NCBI RefSeq assembly: GCF_020531985.1
Contig: NZ_JAJAVQ010000003.1
Coordinates: 558,001-622,000, forward strand
Direction of reading: 5' to 3'
DNA from: Rheinheimera aquimaris
GTDB lineage: Bacteria > Pseudomonadota > Gammaproteobacteria > Enterobacterales > Alteromonadaceae
Length of the DNA stretch: 64,000 bases
The translations under genes were made by a program, and so were the position numbers. The notes beneath the pieces were generated by a model. It was not told where the DNA came from and did no database searches. It saw only the letters and a list, made by a program, of their open reading frames with translations. This document shows, piece by piece, positions 55,961 through 64,000 of the stretch (the first letter of the stretch is position 1; each line of letters begins with the position of its first letter).

Positions 55961-56395
55961 TTACCTCCTGGTTTTAACGACAGGCAGACTGGCTCCGGTC
56001 CAGCTTGCCATACCGCCCTGCAGTACAGAAACCGAACTAAACCCCTGCTTTAATAAACTGGCTGCCGCTTTTTGCGCCGTCATACCAGCCTGACATACCA
56101 CGATAATGGGTTCGGCTTTCAGCTTTTCAAGCCCTGATAGCTGCTGTTTTTCAATATCTGCCATTTGCACATGACGGGCACCGGTAATATGGCCCTTACT
56201 GAAATCAGCTTCTGTACGAATATCAACCACTGTTGCATTCTGCCGGTTAACCAGCATGGTCAGTTCAGTTGGCGTGATCTGCCGGATAGGCGAGAACTTT
56301 GATTTCACCCAGCTGGCGATTAACAGCACAAATAACACTACCCAAACGGCACTTAAAATAGGATGGTTTGTTGCAAACTCTATATACTGCTGCAT
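55961..56395 (-). CDS. yibN: Membrane-anchored rhodanese-like protein YibN
   Basis: From ATG 56395 the protein is 144 aa, with one membrane helix at about 12-31 and a rhodanese domain. MQQYIEFATNHPILSAVW matches the E. coli YibN N-terminus. The active loop is CQAGMT, so the catalytic Cys is present here, whereas E. coli YibN has lost it. VVDIRTEADFSKGHI is the typical entry. It leads the grxC-secB-gpsA operon. Confidence 0.92.
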   Translation of the reverse strand: MQQYIEFATNHPILSAVWVVLFVLLIASWVKSKFSPIRQITPTELTMLVNRQNATVVDIRTEADFSKGHITGARHVQMADIEKQQLSGLEKLKAEPIIVVCQAGMTAQKAAASLLKQGFSSVSVLQGGMASWTGASLPVVKTRR

Positions 56396-56564
56396 ATTCA
56401 CTCTGCTTATCACTGATAAATTTCCGCGCTGAGTATACTGAGTTTCATAACAGAAAGCAGCCCTGTGCTTGGCAGCTGTGAATATCAGGGCTGGAGAATT
56501 GCACAAATTTCGGTAAGATAGCTGTTTGCATTTTCCTCCTTCTCGCTTAAAACACGGAGCTCAC

Positions 56565-58109
56565 ATGACCAGTCGCAAAAAACCTTTGGTATTGTTAATT
56601 CTTGATGGCTGGGGCTACCGGGAAGAAAAAGATAATAATGCTATTGCTCAGGCCAATACGCCGGTAATGGACAGACTATGGCGCGACTATCCGCATACTC
56701 TGATCTCAGGCTCAGGCCTTGATGTGGGCTTGCCAGATGGCCAGATGGGCAATTCTGAGGTGGGTCATGTTAACCTGGGTTCAGGGCGCATCGTATATCA
56801 GGATTTTACCCGTATCACCAAAGCGATCGATGACGGTGACTTCTTTACCAATCCTGTACTCGTCAATGCAGTAGATAAAGCCAAACAACAACAAAAAGCG
56901 GTACACATTATGGGCCTGTTGTCGCCAGGCGGTGTACATAGCCATGAAGACCATATATTGGCCATGATCAAACTGGCAGAGCAGCAAGGCGCCAGCCCTA
57001 TATACCTGCACGCTTTCCTCGATGGACGCGATACCCCACCGCGCAGCGCTAAAAATTCACTGGAAAAAATTCAGGCGCACTTTAAGCAAACAGGTAGCGG
57101 CCAGATAGCATCTGTTGTCGGCAGATACTATGCAATGGACCGGGATAAACGCTGGGACAGGGTGCAGCAGGCGTATGACTTGCTGACTGAGGGCAAAGCA
57201 GAATTCCATGCGCAAGATGCCCTGCAGGCACTTGAGATGGCATATCAGCGCGATGAAAACGATGAGTTTGTCAAAGCAACCTCCATTCTGTCTAATGACA
57301 ATACACCTGTACAGATGCAGGATGGCGATGGGTTGATTTTTATGAATTTCCGGGCCGACAGAGCACGCCAGTTCAGCCGCGCTTTTGTTGACAGCGAGTT
57401 TAATGGCTTTACACGTCAGCATCGTCCGGCCCTTAGCAGTTTTGTTATGCTGACAGAATATGCGGCTGATATAAAAGCACCTTGTGCTTACCCGCCAGAG
57501 AGCCTGAACAACGTGTTGGGTGAATGGCTGGCAAAACATCACAAAACACAATTGCGTATCTCTGAGACCGAAAAATATGCCCATGTGACCTTTTTCTTCA
57601 GCGGCGGACGTGAGGAGCTGTTTGATGGCGAGCAACGAATTTTAATTGACTCGCCTAAGGTTGCTACCTACGACCTGCAGCCGGAAATGAGCTCGACAGA
57701 GCTGACTGACAAGTTAGTTAATGCTATACACAGCGCTGATTTTGATGTGATTATCTGTAACTACCCGAATGGTGACATGGTAGGCCACACCGGCGTGATG
57801 AGTGCAGCCATTAAAGCTGTCGAAGCCGTTGACCACTGTATTGGACGTGTTGTTGATGCATTACAGCAAGTTGGCGGAGAATGTCTTATCACCGCTGATC
57901 ATGGCAATGCAGAGATGATGCTGGACACCGACTCCGGCCAGGCTCATACCGCCCATACCAGCGGCCCGGTACCCCTTATTTATATTGGCCGAAAGGCTAG
58001 TGTTACCGAAGGCGGTGTACTCAGTGATATTGCACCAACCATGCTTCACCTGATGGACATGCCTATCCCAACCGAGATGACCGGTAAAATTCTGATGCAG
58101 CCTAAATAA
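56565..58109 (+). CDS. gpmI: 2,3-bisphosphoglycerate-independent phosphoglycerate mutase
   Basis: GpmI interconverts 3- and 2-phosphoglycerate with manganese. From ATG 56565 (CGGAG upstream) the protein is 514 aa, the family's length. Features are [11 protein letters not shown], the catalytic Ser in [48 protein letters not shown] and the closing [12 protein letters not shown]. It diverges from yibN and is followed by envC after two bases. Confidence 0.97.
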   Translation: MTSRKKPLVLLILDGWGYREEKDNNAIAQANTPVMDRLWRDYPHTLISGSGLDVGLPDGQMGNSEVGHVNLGSGRIVYQDFTRITKAIDDGDFFTNPVLVNAVDKAKQQQKAVHIMGLLSPGGVHSHEDHILAMIKLAEQQGASPIYLHAFLDGRDTPPRSAKNSLEKIQAHFKQTGSGQIASVVGRYYAMDRDKRWDRVQQAYDLLTEGKAEFHAQDALQALEMAYQRDENDEFVKATSILSNDNTPVQMQDGDGLIFMNFRADRARQFSRAFVDSEFNGFTRQHRPALSSFVMLTEYAADIKAPCAYPPESLNNVLGEWLAKHHKTQLRISETEKYAHVTFFFSGGREELFDGEQRILIDSPKVATYDLQPEMSSTELTDKLVNAIHSADFDVIICNYPNGDMVGHTGVMSAAIKAVEAVDHCIGRVVDALQQVGGECLITADHGNAEMMLDTDSGQAHTAHTSGPVPLIYIGRKASVTEGGVLSDIAPTMLHLMDMPIPTEMTGKILMQPK

Positions 58110-58111
58110 CA

Positions 58112-59257
58112 ATGCAGCTGTTGTTTTGTAAAAAACTGCAGCAGTCAGCATTATGCTTGCTGCTGCTCTGTGTATCTTCTGCCTCTGGTCAGCAACAGCA
58201 GGAACAGGAACTGGCAGAGCTAAAACAACAAATCCAGCTGACAGAACAACAAGTTAAGCAACAGCAGCAGCAGCTTGAGCAAGCAGAACAAAAACTGCAA
58301 CGCTCTGACCGCGAACTGGCAGAAGCTTCAGCGGCAACCCGCGCTACTGAGCAGGAAAGACAACAGCTTGCTGCCAGAGAGCAGCAGTTATTGCAAGAGC
58401 AAACAACGCTGGAAAAAAGGCTACAACAGCAACAAAGTCTGCTGGCGTCACAACTTAAAAGCGCCTATAGCCTGGGGCAACACGATTACAGCAAAATGCT
58501 GCTGAACCAGCAAGACGCAGCAAAACTGGAACGGGTGCTAAGTTATTATCAGTACTTCAATCGGGCCAGATTACGTCAGCTTGCGGCGCTGAATCAAACC
58601 ATTACCCAGTTACAACAAGTGCTTGGTGAGCTGACAGAAAAACAACAGCAACTGGCTGCGACTATACAAAAATTACAGCAGCAGCAGCAGTTGTTGGTTC
58701 AGGCAAAAGCCGAACAACAGCAAGCAGTAGCGCGGTTACAAGATACATTAAAACAGCAAGGCCGTCAGCTCGACTACCTGCGTCAGAACGAAGCAAGTTT
58801 ACAAACTACGCTTGATAACCTGCGAAAACTGGCCGAGCAAGCCCGCGAACTGGGCGGCCTTGCTAAACAAAAAGGTCATTTGATTTGGCCTTTGAATGGC
58901 AGCCTGATGCAACGTTTCGGACAAAGCCGTCAGGGTGGCATATCATCACGCGGCATCTTAATTCAGGGTAGTGAAGGCGACGCAGTAAAAGCTATTGCGG
59001 ATGGCCAGGTTATTTATGCTGATTGGCTTAAGGGCTATGGCTGGGTTATTGTACTGGATCATGGTGCAGGTTTTATGAGCCTGTATGGGCACAATCAAAA
59101 CCTGCTTAAACAACCCGGAGCCCGCATCAACGCGGGGGAAACGATAGCATTAGCGGGTATGAGTGGTGGCCAGGCCTCTGCCGGACTGTATTTTGAAATC
59201 AGAGAAAAAGGCGAAGCCGTTAACCCCATGCAGTGGTTAATGCAGAACAAACGCTAA
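58112..59257 (+). CDS. envC: Murein hydrolase activator EnvC
   Basis: EnvC is a periplasmic FtsEX partner that switches on amidases AmiA and AmiB at the septum. The 381-aa protein has a signal peptide (cleavage near SASG), a long coiled coil (about 28-250) with striking Gln runs, and a C-terminal LytM domain. The LytM catalytic residues are largely lost: the HxxxD site reads SRGILI, and the HxH site reads LYFEI, as in E. coli EnvC, so it activates rather than cuts. It starts two bases after gpmI. Confidence 0.95.
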   Translation: MQLLFCKKLQQSALCLLLLCVSSASGQQQQEQELAELKQQIQLTEQQVKQQQQQLEQAEQKLQRSDRELAEASAATRATEQERQQLAAREQQLLQEQTTLEKRLQQQQSLLASQLKSAYSLGQHDYSKMLLNQQDAAKLERVLSYYQYFNRARLRQLAALNQTITQLQQVLGELTEKQQQLAATIQKLQQQQQLLVQAKAEQQQAVARLQDTLKQQGRQLDYLRQNEASLQTTLDNLRKLAEQARELGGLAKQKGHLIWPLNGSLMQRFGQSRQGGISSRGILIQGSEGDAVKAIADGQVIYADWLKGYGWVIVLDHGAGFMSLYGHNQNLLKQPGARINAGETIALAGMSGGQASAGLYFEIREKGEAVNPMQWLMQNKR

Positions 59258-59269
59258 AAAGAACATCGG

Positions 59270-59285
59270 ACACAAACGGTTGTGT
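59270..59285 (+). terminator. Weak hairpin between envC and yibQ
   Basis: ACACAA-ACGG-TTGTGT with TATACTTTT after. The stem is only six pairs, so it may cause partial termination. Confidence 0.35.
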
Positions 59286-59345
59286 TTATACTTTTAGCAA
59301 CTGATTTACTCAGTGCTTAGCGCTATAAAAGAGAATAATAAAAAC

Positions 59346-60122
59346 GTGCGAATAATACTTATACTAAGTCTGCTGCTAACAAGCGTTAATTTGCTGGCCA
59401 GTGAAGACAAACCACGTATCGCTATCATTATTGATGATATTGGTTACCAGAAATCAGACCTGAAACTTATTGACTTACCTTTTGCACTAACTTTTGCCGT
59501 GCTGCCACATACCCCCTATGGCCAGCGCGCTGCGCGCCATGCTTTTCAGTTGCGGCGCGATGTGATGTTACATATGCCAATGCAGGCCAGTAATGGTAAA
59601 GCACCCGGCCCAGGCGCTTTAACCGGTGACATGTCAAAACAACAGGTACAACAAACGCTACAACTCGCGTTGGCCGATATTCCTTATGCCATAGGCATCA
59701 ATAACCATATGGGTAGCTTTTACACTGAGCAGGAAGAGCCTATGGCGTGGACAATGGAATACCTGAGTAAAAGGCATTTGTTTTTTGTTGATAGCTTAAC
59801 CACAGCACATAGCAAAGCAGGCAAATATGCCAGGCAATTTGGTGTGACCAATCTGAGCCGCCAGGTGTTTTTGGATAACGAACAAACAGAAGCGGCAATG
59901 AGCAAACAGCTAGACACCTTGCTACGCATTGCGCGAAAACGCAAAGCCGCCATTGCCATAGCGCACCCCTATCCTGAAACCTATAAGTTTCTGCATAAGT
60001 ACCTGCCTAAGTTGCAGCAACAGGGTATTGCTTTGGTAGGTATTACCGAGCTGCTGCCACAAAACCATGATGTTGTAGCTGCAGGTTTTACCGTCCCGGC
60101 AGTATCGGCTCCACAAGAATGA
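59346..60122 (+). CDS. yibQ: Divergent polysaccharide deacetylase family protein YibQ
   Basis: The protein has a signal peptide (RIILILSLLLTSVNLLA) and a polysaccharide-deacetylase-like barrel with RIAIIIDDIGY, FAVLPHTPYG, MLHMPMQAS and NNHMGSF. GTG 59346 gives 258 aa and a clean signal peptide. A GTG at 59313 would add 11 polar residues. Placement after envC is conserved in E. coli; the substrate in vivo is unknown. Confidence 0.9.
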   Translation: MRIILILSLLLTSVNLLASEDKPRIAIIIDDIGYQKSDLKLIDLPFALTFAVLPHTPYGQRAARHAFQLRRDVMLHMPMQASNGKAPGPGALTGDMSKQQVQQTLQLALADIPYAIGINNHMGSFYTEQEEPMAWTMEYLSKRHLFFVDSLTTAHSKAGKYARQFGVTNLSRQVFLDNEQTEAAMSKQLDTLLRIARKRKAAIAIAHPYPETYKFLHKYLPKLQQQGIALVGITELLPQNHDVVAAGFTVPAVSAPQE

Positions 60123-60151
60123 GACACACCCTGCCGGGTAAAGCTGATGCG

Positions 60152-62374
60152 TTATGCAGAAGCCTGTTGTAAATACTTTAACAGCTCTGCCTGCGGCATA
60201 GGTTTAGCGTACATAAAGCCCTGCACTTCGTCGCAGCCCATGGCTTTCACCGCCAACTCCTGCGCCTCATTTTCAACCCCTTCAGCGATGGTAGATAAGT
60301 GCAGGCGTTTCCCGAGGTTGATGATGGTTTCTGCTATTACTTCACCGGCGGCTTTATCAATATCACGTATAAATGCCCGATCAACTTTTATCCTGTCCAA
60401 CGGCAATTGCTGCAGATAACTCAGAGAGGAGAAGCCAATACCAAAATCATCAATAGCAACCTTAATACCAAAGCTCTTCAGCTTATGCAGGGCTTCGATA
60501 ACTATCTTCGGCTCATCCATTACAACAGATTCTGTAATTTCCAGCTCCAATAGTTGCGGGCTAATCTGATGTTGCCGCACACAATCAATCACTGATTGCA
60601 CAAAACCATGATTCCTGAACTGTGGCATAGACACGTTAACCGCCACCCTTAAACCACTGAAGCCTTGTTTCTCTAATTTCTTAATCTGCAAGCAGGCCTG
60701 CTCCAGCACCCAGCTGCCAATTTCAACAATCAGGCCCGAATATTCAGCCAAGGGTATAAAAACTGCGGGCGAAACAAACTGTCCATTGCCAAGTGGCCAA
60801 CGCAATAAGGCTTCCATACCGACGACCCGCTTGTCAGCCAGTGATATCTGAGGTTGATACCACAGCTCAAGCCGGTCATGAGAGAAGTCCTGTCTAAGCA
60901 TGCGCAACATCGCAAGCCGCTCCGACATTTCATCTTCCATATCGGCTTTATAGTACTGGTAATTCTGGCTTAATTGCTTTTTCGCTTTATTAAGCGCGAT
61001 GTAAACATGTTTAAGAATCGTCAGCCCCTGCTCCGCTGTGTCAGTCAGGCGACACAGACCAAAGGTTGCATTCACCTGCAACGCATGCTCGGAAGCATGA
61101 AATGGCTCTTCAAACACGGCTTGTAAGCGCTCTGGCGTCAGCTCGCTCTCCGGCCCCACCAAGCCAAAAACGTCAGCGCCAATGCGCCCCAACTGCGCCG
61201 ATATGCCAAAATGCTCAATCAGACGCATGGTGACGGCGATCAGTAATTCATTGCCGACATCCTGCCCTAAGCCATCATTTACGTCAGAAAAGTGATCAAT
61301 ATCTATAAGTACCGCAACGTTATGATCGGCTTCGTAGCGTCGGGTATCCTGTAAGATCTGGATGAATTCGTTACGGTTCGGCGTTTTGGTTAACGGGTCG
61401 ATATAGGCAGCATGCTTAAGCTGCTGAAATAATGTGACATTTTCATATCCGATTGAGATATTACTAAGAAATACCTCTATAAGTTGGCGGTCCAGCGCTT
61501 CTATTGGCCGGTTTGTTTCTATATAAACCGCTGCGCTATGCGTGTCATTACCCAGATACAGAACGGTATCCAAATCAGTGAACTGATGTTCTCTGGTATG
61601 CAAACACTGCGTGATCTGACTGACAATACGCTGATTGTCCAGTCTTTCTAACTGACATTTGATAAAAGGTGCATAGTGCCCAGCTGCACCAAGCACATAA
61701 ATATTTTCACTGGCACTGCCATCGTCTTCTATCTGTGCACACAAAACGCCTTCCGCATGCAACCCGATTAGTGAAGAAATTTGTGTTACGACGCCTTCAG
61801 AAAACTCATGTAAGGAGTGTTGTTCGAGCAAGTTAGCGCCGGCATTAATAATTTTCTGTAAACCACGTCGGCTTTGGTTAATAGTGCGGATTTGCTGATA
61901 AGAACGTAAAGAAGCAATAATCGACGTGACCAGCTTACTGCGGGTCAGCTCAGTTTTAGTTTTGTAATCGTTGATGTCGTACTCTTTGATGACACTTTCT
62001 TCTGGCGCATATCCTGGCTGTCCCGTCCTCAGGACAATCCTCAGTTCATCCATACCGAGCTCATCACGGATTTGCTGTACTACTTTCAACCCTGCGTCAT
62101 CAGACTCCATCACAACATCAAGCAGAACTAAGGCTGTTTGTGGATTTTGCCGCAAAAACTCTACCGCTTCTTTGCCTGAATATGCATGATGGAAAACTAA
62201 TTGTTTTCCCATCACGGTCAGGTCATTAAGCGCCAGCTTAGTTACAGTATGGATCTCTTCATCGTCATCAACGATAAGCAGGTGCCATTCTCCAAGCGTG
62301 TTTTCCTTAGCGGGTCCTACTGGCTCGTCTTCTGCTAAAAACAGAAAATCCTCATCTGTTTCCTTTGACACCAT
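60152..62374 (-). CDS. Response regulator with DUF3369, GGDEF and EAL domains
   Basis: The 740-aa soluble protein has a receiver domain (about 28-155, acidic LIVDDDEE, phospho-Asp in VLLDVVMESDD), a DUF3369 domain (about 160-330), a GGDEF domain reading GADVF, and an EAL domain with MEALLRW, VNVSMPQF, LEITES, DDFGIG, KVDRAF, AEGVE and VQGFMY. Phosphorylation by an unknown kinase should control c-di-GMP hydrolysis. It faces yibQ tail to tail; no kinase gene is adjacent in the operon sense, though a hybrid kinase end lies 1 kb further. Confidence 0.92.
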   Translation of the reverse strand: MVSKETDEDFLFLAEDEPVGPAKENTLGEWHLLIVDDDEEIHTVTKLALNDLTVMGKQLVFHHAYSGKEAVEFLRQNPQTALVLLDVVMESDDAGLKVVQQIRDELGMDELRIVLRTGQPGYAPEESVIKEYDINDYKTKTELTRSKLVTSIIASLRSYQQIRTINQSRRGLQKIINAGANLLEQHSLHEFSEGVVTQISSLIGLHAEGVLCAQIEDDGSASENIYVLGAAGHYAPFIKCQLERLDNQRIVSQITQCLHTREHQFTDLDTVLYLGNDTHSAAVYIETNRPIEALDRQLIEVFLSNISIGYENVTLFQQLKHAAYIDPLTKTPNRNEFIQILQDTRRYEADHNVAVLIDIDHFSDVNDGLGQDVGNELLIAVTMRLIEHFGISAQLGRIGADVFGLVGPESELTPERLQAVFEEPFHASEHALQVNATFGLCRLTDTAEQGLTILKHVYIALNKAKKQLSQNYQYYKADMEDEMSERLAMLRMLRQDFSHDRLELWYQPQISLADKRVVGMEALLRWPLGNGQFVSPAVFIPLAEYSGLIVEIGSWVLEQACLQIKKLEKQGFSGLRVAVNVSMPQFRNHGFVQSVIDCVRQHQISPQLLELEITESVVMDEPKIVIEALHKLKSFGIKVAIDDFGIGFSSLSYLQQLPLDRIKVDRAFIRDIDKAAGEVIAETIINLGKRLHLSTIAEGVENEAQELAVKAMGCDEVQGFMYAKPMPQAELLKYLQQASA

Positions 62375-62526
62375 CGCTCAGCCTTATTAAATGTTTCCGT
62401 TTAAATATACATGCTTAATATGTATAAGAGTAAGTTATAACAGATTTTATTTTGCGCAAAGGTTATCGGCCGACTTGCCGCAAATTTTATCAGATGCCAA
62501 GATAACGGCATTCATTACAACTGGCA

Positions 62527-63429
62527 ATGCACTCCATGACCAAGATTCACTCATTAAGTGGCCAGCAGCGATTACTGCAACTTGCCAGAAATCAGTTTGG
62601 CTCCGGTGTTATGCCTGCTGACAATGCTACCGCTAGCAATACTAATCAGCAGCAGGGTCACTTCGCAGACAAACATCAGCAGTTGGCCGCCCGCTCAGGT
62701 GCTGCATCAGGTCAAGCCGGATTAACGCTGGCACAGCGGGCAGAGCGGCGTTTACAGATGCAGCGTGAGCGTCAGCAACACAACCTTGAGCGGGTCATGA
62801 CGCTGGCACTGGAGTACTGCCCGGAGCACGTTTCTGCGCAGGATATTGATCCAGACTGGTTTCAACAGTTTTGTGAACTGATTCTGGATATTTCCAATCA
62901 CAGTATGCAACAACTGTGGGCAAAAATTTTGGCCGGGGAAATCGCCACACCCGGAAAATTTTCTCTTAAAACGTTACACACACTAAAACGTATGAGCTAT
63001 AAAGAAGCCATGGCACTGCAGCAGGCGGCAAATTTGAGCTGCCGCCCGCGCCAGGATCCGACAGCAAGGATCTACTTCGGCTACATACACCGGCCCTCAC
63101 TGTGGCGGGTCCTGACAGGTCGTAACCGGGCAGTATTGAATTTAAGCCAGTTTGGGCTAAGTTACACTCAAATACTCAGCCTGGTAGATATTGGCTTGTT
63201 ACACAGCTCGGAAATAGAAAGCGGAGAATTGCCGGCTGGTCACCAAATAAACTGGCAATATCAACAACTAAGCGTAAACGGAAGTATAACCAGCAAAAAT
63301 GTTGTGCTGCAGTATTACAAATACACTGCCAGTGGTGCTGAGTTACTGCCACTGCTCAGCACCCAGCCAAACCAACAATATCTGGACGCACTAAAACTGT
63401 TACTGGCTGACGTGATCAACTTTGCCTGA
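62527..63429 (+). CDS. Conserved protein of unknown function (TIGR03899-like)
   Basis: The 300-aa protein is soluble: a variable Gln/Ala-rich N-terminus (1-70), a helical region with RAERRLQMQRERQQHNLERV, and a C-terminal part with ILAGEIATPGKFSLKTLHTL. The latter resembles DUF2806/TIGR03899 proteins of Vibrio and Shewanella; I hold this family name loosely. Function is unknown. ATGs at 62527 and 62536 both lack a strong ribosome site. Its last 30 bases overlap the facing hybrid kinase gene. Confidence 0.65.
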   Translation: MHSMTKIHSLSGQQRLLQLARNQFGSGVMPADNATASNTNQQQGHFADKHQQLAARSGAASGQAGLTLAQRAERRLQMQRERQQHNLERVMTLALEYCPEHVSAQDIDPDWFQQFCELILDISNHSMQQLWAKILAGEIATPGKFSLKTLHTLKRMSYKEAMALQQAANLSCRPRQDPTARIYFGYIHRPSLWRVLTGRNRAVLNLSQFGLSYTQILSLVDIGLLHSSEIESGELPAGHQINWQYQQLSVNGSITSKNVVLQYYKYTASGAELLPLLSTQPNQQYLDALKLLLADVINFA

Positions 63430-64000
63430 AGAGCACCAGCGCAAAATAATATCCAGTTTAGCAGCTTCAAGCGGCTTAAAAATGACGTCATTCATTCCGG
63501 CACTGAGGAAATCGCTGACTTCTTCATCAAGTGCATGCGCAGTAAACGCCAGAATAGGTGTAAGCTGATACTCCGTTAACTGACGTAATCTGCTGGCCAC
63601 TTCAGTACCTGCAATGTCTGGTAGCTGAATATCCAGTAAAACCACATCAAAAGTCTGCTGCTGGCACAACTTCAGCGCTTCAATACCACAGGTCGCTGTA
63701 TGCAATTTTACCGGCTGATCCTTTAGCAACACCTGGATAAAGGCCAGGTTAGTTGCGTTGTCATCGACCACCAGTAGCTGCGGCAGTTCAGTCTGCGTTG
63801 GTGTTTCGGACAAAATATCGTTCAGGCAAAAAGGCATTTCATATACGGTATATTGAAGTGCCTCCTGCCACACGGCCTGCTGACTTTTTGCTGCATAACA
63901 CAGCACCCGGCATCGCGCTCTTAAGTGCTGTAGTTCGGTGCACCAGCGGGCTAAATCTGCCGGTTCGGGTAACATCACTATCGCAACATCGTAGGCGAAC
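63400..64000 (-). CDS. Hybrid sensor kinase C-terminus, BarA-like (5' part outside window)
   Basis: About 200 codons are visible, open to the right edge. The first 60 residues (YDVAIVMLPEP...) look like the tail of a degenerate receiver or linker. Then comes a full receiver domain: LLVVDDNATNLAF, phospho-Asp in VVLLDIQLPDIAG, AFTAHAL, AGMNDVIFKP. Its sequence is close to the BarA receiver. The gene ends at CSSGKVDHVSQ with no HPt domain, unlike E. coli BarA. The kinase core must lie beyond the window. Confidence 0.75.
   Translation of the reverse strand, partial: FAYDVAIVMLPEPADLARWCTELQHLRARCRVLCYAAKSQQAVWQEALQYTVYEMPFCLNDILSETPTQTELPQLLVVDDNATNLAFIQVLLKDQPVKLHTATCGIEALKLCQQQTFDVVLLDIQLPDIAGTEVASRLRQLTEYQLTPILAFTAHALDEEVSDFLSAGMNDVIFKPLEAAKLDIILRWCSSGKVDHVSQ

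Noticed and set aside
58859..59257. EnvC LytM domain as an active peptidase
   Set aside because: The zinc-binding His and Asp positions are replaced, as in activator-type EnvC proteins.

Overview
The window reads as a stretch of chromosome from a free-living, motile gammaproteobacterium of the Alteromonadales type (Rheinheimera, Arsukibacterium or Alishewanella-like). This is inferred from close protein resemblance to the E. coli and Shewanella families, E. coli-like gene blocks, use of panP, the many chemoreceptors and EAL proteins, and base composition near half G+C. No phage, transposon, CRISPR array, tRNA or rRNA gene was recognised. Coding density is high, and most genes are conserved housekeeping genes with signalling genes set among them.

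Layout. 1-6.4 kb: pepB (partial) diverges from dksA-gluQRS and the processing/vitamin run pcnB-folK-panB-panC. 6.5-10.4 kb: small envelope proteins and panP, a PLP-dependent aspartate decarboxylase that can supply the beta-alanine PanC needs. 10.5-14.2 kb: a tight operon mpl-ubiX-yadG-yadH. 14.3-19.7 kb: fbp, ppa, a chemoreceptor, a short malic enzyme and rpmE. 19.8-25 kb: priA, ftsN, hslVU and a DUF971 gene. 25-37.9 kb: a signalling-rich stretch with two chemoreceptors, a PAP2 phosphatase, two GGDEF/EAL proteins, rraA, histidine-degradation genes (hutG, hutI, hutC) and a membrane protein with a nuclease-like fold. 38-43 kb: an operon yihY-dtd-fabY-SDR preceded by typA. 43-48 kb: the nitrogen control locus glnA-(DUF4124)-ntrB-ntrC. 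48-52.3 kb: cpxP facing cpxRA, then pldB and trmL. 52.3-60.1 kb: a degenerate EAL protein, gpsA-secB-grxC-yibN facing gpmI-envC-yibQ. 60.1-64 kb: a response regulator with GGDEF/EAL, a conserved unknown gene and the 3' end of a BarA-like hybrid kinase.

The most informative signals are regulatory. pcnB appears to start at AUU, as in E. coli. glnA carries two NtrC-type sites and a sigma54-like promoter, and ntrB has an NtrC-type site against its ribosome-binding site. Two related palindromes lie upstream of the third chemoreceptor. A four-copy [GC/GT]AAAG ladder lies between cpxP and cpxR. A perfect HutC-type palindrome lies between hutI and hutC. A sigma32-like promoter overlaps the ftsN stop and precedes hslVU. 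All four GGDEF/EAL proteins have lost the GGDEF signature. Three keep the EAL catalytic residues, so the window's c-di-GMP gene content leans toward breakdown. I saw no clearly new multi-gene system; the best candidates for undescribed biology are the 315-aa partner of panP, the 58-aa secreted protein behind a triple 9-mer element, and the membrane-anchored nuclease-like protein.
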